Of a stretch of DNA of 5,312 nt, positions 1-5,312 are shown piece after piece. The number at the start of each line of letters is the position of its first letter. Positions within the stretch are counted from its first letter, which is position 1. The translations under genes were made by a program, and so were the position numbers. The notes below the pieces were generated by a model that worked only from the letters and a program-made list of their open reading frames with translations, had not been told where the DNA came from and did no database searches. The DNA is from Bacillota bacterium (GTDB lineage Bacteria; Bacillota; Clostridia; Oscillospirales; Ruminococcaceae): NCBI GenBank assembly GCA_023439605.1, contig JAEXNS010000272.1, positions 1 to 5,312 on the forward strand. Reading direction: 5' to 3'.

Positions 1-2053
1 TATCACAATTTTTTATAGTGGTTAATCTATGTGCAATTATAAGCATGGATTTCTTTTTAAATTTATTATATATCATGTCAAATATAATATTTTCTGTAGC
101 AAAGTCTAGATTACTTGTTGACTCGTCCAATATATAAAAATCACTCTTTTTTAAAAATGCTCTTGCCAAAGCTATTCTTTGTTTTTCTCCACCACTTAAG
201 CCATTACCCGCTTCTTGCAAATAAGTATGGTATTGCATAGGTAGTTTTTTTATAAATTCATGTGCATCTGCTTCTTTAGCTGCCTGTTTAACTTCATCTA
301 AAGTTGAATTCATTTTCGATACTCTTATATTATCAAAAATACTTTTTGAAAAAAGTTCAATTGTTTGTGGTACATAAGAAATGGATTTTCTTATGGAATC
401 ATTACTAAATTCGTTTATATCCATTCCATCTATTAATATATCGCCTGCTTCTGGTTCATAATATTTAAGTAATAATTTAGCTATAGTTGACTTTCCACTT
501 CCACTACCACCTACCAAAGCTACTTTTTTACCTTTTGGAATTTTGAAAGAAATATTATTCAAAACTGGTTTTCTGTTACCATACCTAAAAGTAAGATTTT
601 TAATTTCAACTTCTCCAAGAACATTTTCTAATTCATTAAATTCACCATTTGATTGTTCTGTTTCATGGTCAAGAATTTCAGTCAACCTCTTCATAGATAT
701 ATTTGCTTCTTGAATTTGCAGCTGTAATCCTACTAGTCTTCCTACAGGGTCCATAAAATAACCAGCCATAGTTGTAAAAGCCATAAGACTTCCAAGCGTC
801 AAATCCCCATCAATAACCTGTCGTATTCCAAAATACATAAGTATAAGATTTCCAGCTGTAGAAATCAAACTTGAAATAGAACCTTGAATATTTGAAAGCA
901 TTCCTTCTTTAAGTGAAATCCTCAATGACTTTATATATTCTTTTTCTATATTTTCTATTTCTGTTTCTTCGTTTGCATTTCCTTTTATTGTTTCTACTGC
1001 TCTTAATCCTTCAATTATTTGAGAATTTAAAATAGATGACTGTTGCATTTGTTCTTCGTTAATTTTTTTATAAGGTTGTTTAAATATAAATACCAATAAA
1101 ATACTAAAAATAGTAAGGCATAAAATTATACCAAAAAGTGATAAATTCATATTAAATAATATTATACCTGTAATAATAGCCATCGCCACATCCATAATAA
1201 GGGTTAATGCTATATTTGTAAAAATATTTTTTATTGTAAACGCATCGCTAAATCTTGTTATAATATCTCCTGTTTTTCTAGAGGCAAAAAACTTCATAGG
1301 AAGTTTATAGATATGCTTAAAATATCCAAGTAACAACGGAATATCTATCTTTTGTGAAAGATATAACATAATCCACTGTCGAACAAATCCTATAACTACT
1401 TGTACTAACGCTAGTATTGCAAATATTATAACTACAAGTAAAAGTGATTGTTTTAGCCTATACGGTAAAATTTCATCCATAAGAATTTTATTAAACAATG
1501 AGGAAACTATGCCCAATATAGTCAAAAGCAACGATGAAATTATTGAATAAGCAAATAATTTTTTATGTGGTGTCAAAAGTTTTAAAAATCTACTAAAAAC
1601 TTTTCCCTTTTCATTTTTTCCTTGAGTAAAGTTAGTATTTGGTTTTAAAATAAGTATTGTACCTGTAAAATCCTTATAAAAATCATCTACTGTAATTTTA
1701 AGTAACTCTTTTGCTGGATCTCCTATAATAACATAATCTTGTTTTTTTGTCTTTATTTTCTTAAACACAACAACAAAATGACTAAGTCCTTCTTTTGTTA
1801 TAACGTTGGCGATACAAGGTAATGTAAAATCACTTAAAAAGCCTTCTCTGTCAACTCTTACAGCTTGAGAGTTAAACCCTAGAGTTTCAGAACACTTTGT
1901 TAACCCTATCAAATTTGTCCCCTTTAAATCAGTTCCCATTATATCTCTTAGTTTTGTTATTGTTGTTTCTTTTTTATAGTGCAAGCAAATCATAGCTAAA
2001 CAAGCTGCAGCACAATCTGTTGCATCATGCTGTTTTACAAATGTATATCTCAT
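1..2053 (-). CDS. Peptidase-containing ABC exporter (C39 peptidase, membrane domain, ATPase), 3' end off the window
   Basis: My translation gives 684 codons before the window edge, with no stop or frameshift. Such exporters cut the leader from a peptide precursor, typically after a double glycine, and export the product using ATP. Residues 1-135 are a C39 cysteine peptidase: Q8 (oxyanion hole), nucleophile C14 in TDCAAACL, H92 in LSHF and D112 in GDPA, so the triad is intact; the usual DCG is DCA. Residues 160-440 form the membrane domain, with clear hydrophobic segments near 166-187, 203-223, 281-300 and 304-324 and more around 390-440. The ATPase has A-loop Y491, Walker A GGSGSGKST (515-523), Q563, signature LSGGEKQR (619-626), Walker B ending D643-E644 and H675. 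Relatives have about 700-730 residues, so only some 20-45 are missing. The start at 2053 is preferred because AGGAG lies 5 bases upstream and the protein then opens just before the peptidase motif. An in-frame ATG at 2113 has no ribosome site. The peptide substrate is not visible; bacteriocin or signal peptide export is inferred. Confidence 0.93.
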   Translation of the reverse strand, partial: MRYTFVKQHDATDCAAACLAMICLHYKKETTITKLRDIMGTDLKGTNLIGLTKCSETLGFNSQAVRVDREGFLSDFTLPCIANVITKEGLSHFVVVFKKIKTKKQDYVIIGDPAKELLKITVDDFYKDFTGTILILKPNTNFTQGKNEKGKVFSRFLKLLTPHKKLFAYSIISSLLLTILGIVSSLFNKILMDEILPYRLKQSLLLVVIIFAILALVQVVIGFVRQWIMLYLSQKIDIPLLLGYFKHIYKLPMKFFASRKTGDIITRFSDAFTIKNIFTNIALTLIMDVAMAIITGIILFNMNLSLFGIILCLTIFSILLVFIFKQPYKKINEEQMQQSSILNSQIIEGLRAVETIKGNANEETEIENIEKEYIKSLRISLKEGMLSNIQGSISSLISTAGNLILMYFGIRQVIDGDLTLGSLMAFTTMAGYFMDPVGRLVGLQLQIQEANISMKRLTEILDHETEQSNGEFNELENVLGEVEIKNLTFRYGNRKPVLNNISFKIPKGKKVALVGGSGSGKSTIAKLLLKYYEPEAGDILIDGMDINEFSNDSIRKSISYVPQTIELFSKSIFDNIRVSKMNSTLDEVKQAAKEADAHEFIKKLPMQYHTYLQEAGNGLSGGEKQRIALARAFLKKSDFYILDESTSNLDFATENIIFDMIYNKFKKKSMLIIAHRLTTIKNCD

Positions 2054-2058
2054 GTTTT

Positions 2059-2063
2059 CTCCT
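2059..2063 (-). promoter_or_regulatory. Ribosome binding site of the ABC exporter
   Basis: AGGAG on the minus strand, 5 bases before the ATG at 2053. It decides the start: the longer in-frame option at 2113 would add 20 residues but has no purine-rich site ahead of it. Confidence 0.75.
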
Positions 2064-2243
2064 GTTTTTTCTCTATTTATTATTTCTTTCAAAACTTGAT
2101 TTAATTGTACCATTTATTCTGTATTTTGTCTATAGTTAAAATACACCACAAAAAGACTGCTTTATTTTTTTTTTTGTATATTTTGACTATTTTGAAAAAT
2201 AAATATAAGTTTGTTATATTATAAAAATTTATTTAGTGTTATA

Positions 2244-2389
2244 GTTACTATTCAGCCATATGTATAAGGTAGAGATATTTTACCGAAGGTCCATAGCTTT
2301 TCGGTCGACTCCGCAGAGTCGAAACCCTTGCAATACTAAGCAACATAAGAAATAAAGTGTTTTAGAGTCTAAATAGTATAAATAGTAAC
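2244..2389 (+). repeat. Dispersed intergenic repeat, copy A (MITE-like)
   Basis: The copy begins GTTACTATTCAG and ends AATAGTAAC, giving a perfect 9-base terminal inverted repeat (2244-2252 with 2381-2389). It shares an 18-base exact match with copy B in inverted orientation (2276-2293 against 4510-4527), plus the palindrome core GACTCCGCAGAGT. That core is a hairpin: TCGACTC (2305-2311), loop CGCA, GAGTCGA (2316-2322). A second possible hairpin pairs ACCGAA (2282-2287) with TTCGGT (2300-2305). The right end carries a near-perfect 9-base tandem duplication (2371-2379 and 2380-2388), so the true boundary may lie near 2379. No transposase is present. The exact ends and any target-site duplication are unresolved. 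Confidence 0.75.
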
Positions 2390-2470
2390 ACTTAAATTAA
2401 TAAAAATGTTTTTTCTTTAATAAATTCATAAACTTTCGATACTATTTATATAAACATTTTTTAATAAAGC

Positions 2471-2475
2471 GAGGT
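2471..2475 (+). promoter_or_regulatory. Ribosome binding site of the GGDEF gene
   Basis: GAGGT lies 7 bases before the GTG at 2483. This supports a GTG start rather than an internal ATG, and the resulting N-terminus leads straight into the first strand (LIGVII) of the sensor domain. Confidence 0.7.
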
Positions 2476-2482
2476 TTTTAAA

Positions 2483-4423
2483 GTGAAAAAACAAAGACGT
2501 TTGATAGGAGTTATAATTGCACAAGTAGAATATGATTATCAATCTAAAATCATAAAGGGATTACAAAAAACTGCTTATGAATTAAATTATGATTTATTGG
2601 TTTTTTCACCTTTTATAAAAATCTGTGATTTAGAATTATACCAAATTGGAGAAAAAAATATATATTCACTAATAAATTATGAGATTTTAGATGGTATCAT
2701 ATACATACCAGATACCATACAAATTCCTCTTGCAAATGATGAAATAATAAATGATATAAAAATAAAATTTAAAGGTCCAGTTATAACTATAGATACTTTT
2801 ATTGAAGGATTTATGTTTGTAGAAGCAGATGCAAGAAAAACAATAAAAAACATGGTAAATCATCTAATTCAAGATCATAATGCAAAGTATATAAATTTTA
2901 TGACCGGAAGAAAAGAACACCAACATGCAATAAAAAGACTTGATGGTTATATAGATGCCTTAAAAGAAAATAATATTCCTATAGAAGAGGAGCGAATACA
3001 TTACGGTGATTTTTGGTATAACGAAGGTGAAAACTTTATACATAAAATACTAAACTCTAAATTGCCATTTCCACATGCTATATGCTGTGCTAGTGACCAT
3101 ATGGCTATAAGTGTATGTAATGCTTTAGAAAAAAACGGAATAAAAGTCCCAGACCAAGTAGCCGTAACTGGTTATGATTTCATTTTAGAAAGTATAACTA
3201 ATAATCCATCTATAACATCTGCAGTGATGCCTATAGAAGCCACGGCTATAAAAGCAATGAAGCTAATGCATAAAACTTTAGAAAACACAAACCTAGACAT
3301 CGACTCTATATCTACAGTGGCCGAGTTGCAAATAGCAGAAAGCTGCGGATGTAACATAGACATAGCAAAAAAATATCGTTCTACTTTATCTCTATTTACT
3401 AATAGTGATTATGAATACGAAAATGAATTTTTTTATGCTTCAAATTATATGTTAGAATGTTTAATTTCATCTAAAAATATATATGAACTCCGTGGAAATA
3501 TTTCCTGGTATACTTATCAAATAGGTACATTTAAAGAGTTTTATTTTTGCCTATGTGATGATTGGGATTGTATTGGCTATAATGAAGTTGACATGGATAC
3601 AAAATATGTTCGTTTTGGATATACTGATAATATATATTTAAACTTTGCTAAAATAGATGGTGAATATAAGGAGCCATATGGAAAATTTAGTTCAAAAGAA
3701 ATGCTTCCATCTATTTATGAAAAAAGGGATTATCCTACCACTTACTTTTTTACTCCAATACATTTTAATGACAGATGTTTTGGGTATACTGTTTTAAACT
3801 TCGGAAATGAATTAAAATCATATGATGTAAAGTACAGAAGTTGGATAAGAAATATTAACAATTCTTTGGAAAGCTTGAGATTACAAAATAATTTGAAATG
3901 GTTTTACGAAAGAATGGAAGAAAACGCTATAAAAGATGGCCTTACAAATATTTTAAATCGATATGCCTTTAACAAAGACTATCAAAATTTACTTAAACAA
4001 GTACTAAGGACAGACAAGCAACTTATGATTATTTTAGGGGACTTAAATGGCTTAAAATATATAAATGATACTTTTGGCCATATTGAAGGAGATAATGCAA
4101 TTAGAATGTCCGCTTTGGCATTTCAAATATCTTGCAACGATTTTGAAAAATGTTATAGATTTGGTGGTGATGAATTTGTATTGGTATCCGCTGGTTATTA
4201 TACAGAAAATGATGCACATGATAAGATCACAAAAATTAATACATTTTTGAATAACTACAATAAAACGTCGCAAAAACCTTATCCCGTTTCAATAAGCTTA
4301 GGATATTATTGCGGAGATTTTAAGCATGATAAGCCAATTGAATACTACATAAAAATAGCTGATTTAATGATGTTTAGAGAAAAGCAGCGACTAAAAAAAG
4401 AATTGAACCTTCCTGAAAGATAA
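2483..4423 (+). CDS. Cytoplasmic substrate-binding-like sensor fused to a GGDEF diguanylate cyclase
   Basis: This 646-residue protein starts with GTG. Residues 6-285 resemble the effector domain of LacI-family regulators and periplasmic sugar-binding proteins: LIGVII at the start, an RLDGY segment (R152), ASDHMA (D205) and VPDQVAVTGYDF (D232), the places where LacI relatives contact ligand. There is no helix-turn-helix, signal peptide or membrane segment, so it should act in the cytoplasm. An ESCGC motif (286-290) ends this part. Residues 310-450 look GAF-like, weakly, and 455-485 form a probable signalling helix. The GGDEF domain (about 484-640) has an intact GGDEF (561-565), metal-site D520 in GDLNGLK, and IND..GH..GD, so it should make cyclic di-GMP from two GTP. 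The RxxD inhibitory site is absent (NDFE at 552-555), so classic product inhibition is unlikely. It is a single-gene unit: the exporter is divergent and the reductase convergent. The ligand is unknown; a sugar or similar small molecule is inferred. Confidence 0.92.
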   Translation: MKKQRRLIGVIIAQVEYDYQSKIIKGLQKTAYELNYDLLVFSPFIKICDLELYQIGEKNIYSLINYEILDGIIYIPDTIQIPLANDEIINDIKIKFKGPVITIDTFIEGFMFVEADARKTIKNMVNHLIQDHNAKYINFMTGRKEHQHAIKRLDGYIDALKENNIPIEEERIHYGDFWYNEGENFIHKILNSKLPFPHAICCASDHMAISVCNALEKNGIKVPDQVAVTGYDFILESITNNPSITSAVMPIEATAIKAMKLMHKTLENTNLDIDSISTVAELQIAESCGCNIDIAKKYRSTLSLFTNSDYEYENEFFYASNYMLECLISSKNIYELRGNISWYTYQIGTFKEFYFCLCDDWDCIGYNEVDMDTKYVRFGYTDNIYLNFAKIDGEYKEPYGKFSSKEMLPSIYEKRDYPTTYFFTPIHFNDRCFGYTVLNFGNELKSYDVKYRSWIRNINNSLESLRLQNNLKWFYERMEENAIKDGLTNILNRYAFNKDYQNLLKQVLRTDKQLMIILGDLNGLKYINDTFGHIEGDNAIRMSALAFQISCNDFEKCYRFGGDEFVLVSAGYYTENDAHDKITKINTFLNNYNKTSQKPYPVSISLGYYCGDFKHDKPIEYYIKIADLMMFREKQRLKKELNLPER

Positions 4424-4428
4424 AAAAG

Positions 4429-4559
4429 GTTACTATTCAGTCTAAAGATTAAGTTTACGATTTTTAAAGGGTTTCTACTCTGCGGAGTCAACTAGGCTTC
4501 TTGTCACACTGGACCTTCGGTAAAATACCTCATCCATATGCATATGTCTGAATAAAAAT
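4429..4559 (-). repeat. Dispersed intergenic repeat, copy B (inverted relative to A)
   Basis: The left end GTTACTATTCAG lies 5 bases after the cyclase stop codon. The right end has CTGAATA at 4548-4554, with the outer bases of the terminal repeat diverged. Read on the minus strand, it aligns without a gap to the first half of copy A, from the terminal repeat through TTTTACCGAAGGTCCA; the two copies then differ by about 7 bases before the palindrome. The palindrome is decayed here: TCTACTC (4474-4480), loop TGCG, GAGTCAA (4485-4491), with two pairs lost. Its left half also matches copy C, with about 7 differences in 52 aligned bases plus a 2-base gap. The outer end runs into the terminator hairpin. 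Confidence 0.75.
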
Positions 4560-4604
4560 AAAACAAAAGATATAAACTTTTAAGTTTATATCTTTTGTTT
4601 TATT
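4557..4604. terminator. Bidirectional rho-independent terminator between convergent genes
   Basis: This is a perfect 23-base inverted repeat (4557-4579 and 4582-4604) around a TT centre; the innermost pairs would open to form the loop. T-rich tracts follow on both strands (TTTTCTTTTTT on plus, ATTTTTATT on minus), so it can end transcripts of the cyclase gene from the left and the reductase gene from the right. The stem is almost entirely A and T and contains the reductase stop codon at 4600-4602. Confidence 0.85.
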
Positions 4605-5166
4605 TTTTCTTTTTTCTTACTGAATAACCAAAATCGCCGAGTTTTCTACCTAGAGAAAAATACTCTCCATGTGAATACGCAAGTAAACCTGCTTGTTGCA
4701 GATTTAACTTTCCTTTACTATCTATAAATTTTTCTTCTATATCAACACCTATTATTTCAGCGATAAACATATCATGGGAGCCTAAAGATTTTATCTCTAC
4801 AACTTTACATTCTAAACTCAAAGGACTTTCAGAAATTATGGGACAAGATACATTTACTGCTTCTTCTTTATGTAATCCACACAATTTATATTTGTCATTA
4901 TTTTTACCACTTCTAACTCCACAAAAATCTACCGTTTTGCACATGGCTGAAGTAACTAAATTTACAACAAATTCACCGGTATCCCTTATCATGTTATATG
5001 AGTACCTTTCAGGTCTAACCGAAATGTATGTCATAGGTGGTTGGGTATTTATAATCCCTGTCCATGCTATTGTTATTATATTTGATTTCTCCATTGTACC
5101 AGTTGTAACCAGCACAGATGGAAGTGGTGACAACAAAGTACCACCTTTCCAAAAAACTTTTGACAT
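4600..5166 (-). CDS. Flavin reductase family protein (flavoredoxin-like, FMN-binding)
   Basis: This 188-residue soluble protein matches in length and pattern the flavin reductase-like (DIM6/NTAB, flavoredoxin) family. These split-barrel proteins bind FMN and carry electrons or reduce flavins. Recognisable segments are PLPSVLVTTG (14-23), NIITIAWTG (29-37) with NTQPPM (40-45), SVRPERYSY (49-57), GEFVVNL (64-70), DFCGVRSGKNNDK (80-92), GSHDMFIAEI (129-138) and the C-terminal AYSHGEYFSLG (163-173). The phosphate- and flavin-contacting regions of the family therefore look intact and nothing is truncated. The start is supported by AGGAG six bases upstream. The C-terminus ends in four lysines encoded within and beside the terminator. 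It is a single-gene unit converging on the cyclase gene. The physiological electron partner cannot be told from sequence: no rubredoxin, flavodoxin or oxidoreductase gene is adjacent in the window. Confidence 0.9.
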   Translation of the reverse strand: MSKVFWKGGTLLSPLPSVLVTTGTMEKSNIITIAWTGIINTQPPMTYISVRPERYSYNMIRDTGEFVVNLVTSAMCKTVDFCGVRSGKNNDKYKLCGLHKEEAVNVSCPIISESPLSLECKVVEIKSLGSHDMFIAEIIGVDIEEKFIDSKGKLNLQQAGLLAYSHGEYFSLGRKLGDFGYSVRKKKK

Positions 5167-5172
5167 TTTTAT

Positions 5173-5177
5173 CTCCT
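5173..5177 (-). promoter_or_regulatory. Ribosome binding site of the flavin reductase gene
   Basis: AGGAG on the minus strand, six bases before the ATG at 5166. Further upstream a TATAAC (5183-5188, minus strand) could be a -10, but I found no good -35 to match it. Confidence 0.75.
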
Positions 5178-5246
5178 AAATAGTTATAATTCAAATCTAT
5201 GTTTAAGACACCGATATTTTTACCTAATATCCAAGACAAAAGGAAA

Positions 5247-5312
5247 GTTACTATTCAGCCTCTAAAGATAAAGTTTATAGTTTTGAAAGGGTTTCGACTC
5301 TGCGGAGTCGAC
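5247..5312 (-). repeat. Dispersed intergenic repeat, copy C (cut by right edge)
   Basis: It begins GTTACTATTCAG and continues in the same order and orientation as copy B, through TCTAAAGAT, AAAGGGTTTC and the palindrome TCGACTC (5294-5300), TGCG, GAGTCGA (5305-5311), where the window ends. The stem is perfect here, as in copy A. Given the other copies, about 60-80 more bases should follow outside the window. It lies about 80 bases upstream of the reductase start codon. Confidence 0.75.

Larger units (their letters stand above)
2054..2482. other. Divergent intergenic region between exporter and cyclase genes
   Basis: This 429-base gap carries the start signals of two divergent genes. Bases 2064-2243 are very AT-rich, with a T-run near 2165-2175; I see no convincing -35/-10 pair for the exporter and no open frame resembling a leader peptide. 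Bases 2244-2389 are repeat copy A. Bases 2390-2482 are the cyclase leader. It contains TATATAAA-like stretches at 2447-2454 that could be a -10, and a 10-base inverted repeat (AAAAATGTTT at 2402-2411, AAACATTTTT at 2452-2461) around the likely promoter. In DNA this AT-rich, both could be chance. Confidence 0.5.

Noticed and set aside
2144..2176. A possible plus-strand terminator: a short AAAG/CTTT stem followed by a long T-run.
   Set aside because: The stem has only about four pairs and no plus-strand gene lies upstream to be terminated. It is better seen as AT-rich spacer.
2260..2355. A 31-codon open frame in copy A, starting at the ATG in CATATG, with a similar frame in copy B; both contain FYRRS.
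   Set aside because: There is no ribosome site. The two copies agree in frame for only 11 codons; they then differ by about 7 bases, so the shared palindrome is read in different frames. This is a by-product of the repeat, not a conserved peptide.
2417..2442. A SigD-like promoter (TTAA, about 14 bases, TTCGATAC) upstream of the cyclase gene, which would fit a link between motility and cyclic di-GMP.
   Set aside because: Only about five of eight -10 positions and three of four -35 positions match, and the spacing is not exact. In such AT-rich DNA this is too weak to call.
2244..4559. Repeats A and B as a CRISPR or att-type site pair.
   Set aside because: The copies are long, diverged, inverted and far apart, with no regular spacers, no cas or integrase gene, and a third copy outside the pair.
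4838..5179. A 113-codon plus-strand open frame opposite the flavin reductase gene.
   Set aside because: It is antisense to a well-recognised gene, resembles no family I know and has no ribosome site. The same holds for the shorter frames opposite the cyclase gene at 3172-3363 and 4052-4273, the overlapping plus-strand frame at 4065-4250 and the minus-strand frame at 5015-5239.

Overview
The window is strongly AT-rich and its genes have clear Shine-Dalgarno sites. The coding content (a peptidase-type ABC exporter, a cytoplasmic sensor diguanylate cyclase and a flavoredoxin-like reductase) fits a low-GC Firmicute, most likely a Clostridium or close relative. That placement is inferred from composition and protein style; there is no rRNA or other taxonomic marker here.

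Layout, left to right. (1) Bases 1-2053, minus strand: a peptidase-containing ABC exporter (C39 peptidase, membrane domain, ATPase), cut by the left edge just after the ATPase H-loop. The six-frame ORF list misses this gene because it runs off the edge. (2) Bases 2054-2482: a divergent intergenic region holding a dispersed repeat (copy A) and the leader of the next gene. (3) Bases 2483-4423, plus strand: a 646-residue soluble protein joining a LacI/periplasmic-binding-protein-like sensor, a GAF-like middle region and a C-terminal GGDEF diguanylate cyclase domain. (4) Bases 4424-4599: a convergent intergenic region with repeat copy B, in opposite orientation to A, abutting a long perfect bidirectional terminator. 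(5) Bases 4600-5166, minus strand: a flavin reductase-like FMN-binding protein. (6) Bases 5167-5312: its leader, then repeat copy C, cut by the right edge.

The three genes are separate transcription units: two divergent, two convergent. Nothing in the window shows that they form one pathway. The exporter would mature and secrete a double-glycine-type leader peptide, but no such precursor was found here. The cyclase would turn an intracellular ligand signal into cyclic di-GMP. The reductase would be a flavin-dependent redox enzyme.

The most notable non-coding signal is the repeat family. Every intergenic gap carries one copy, with GTTACTATTCAG ends and a conserved GC-rich palindrome in otherwise very AT-rich DNA. 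Copies A and B face each other across the cyclase gene. It looks like a miniature inverted-repeat (MITE-like) or structured intergenic element.
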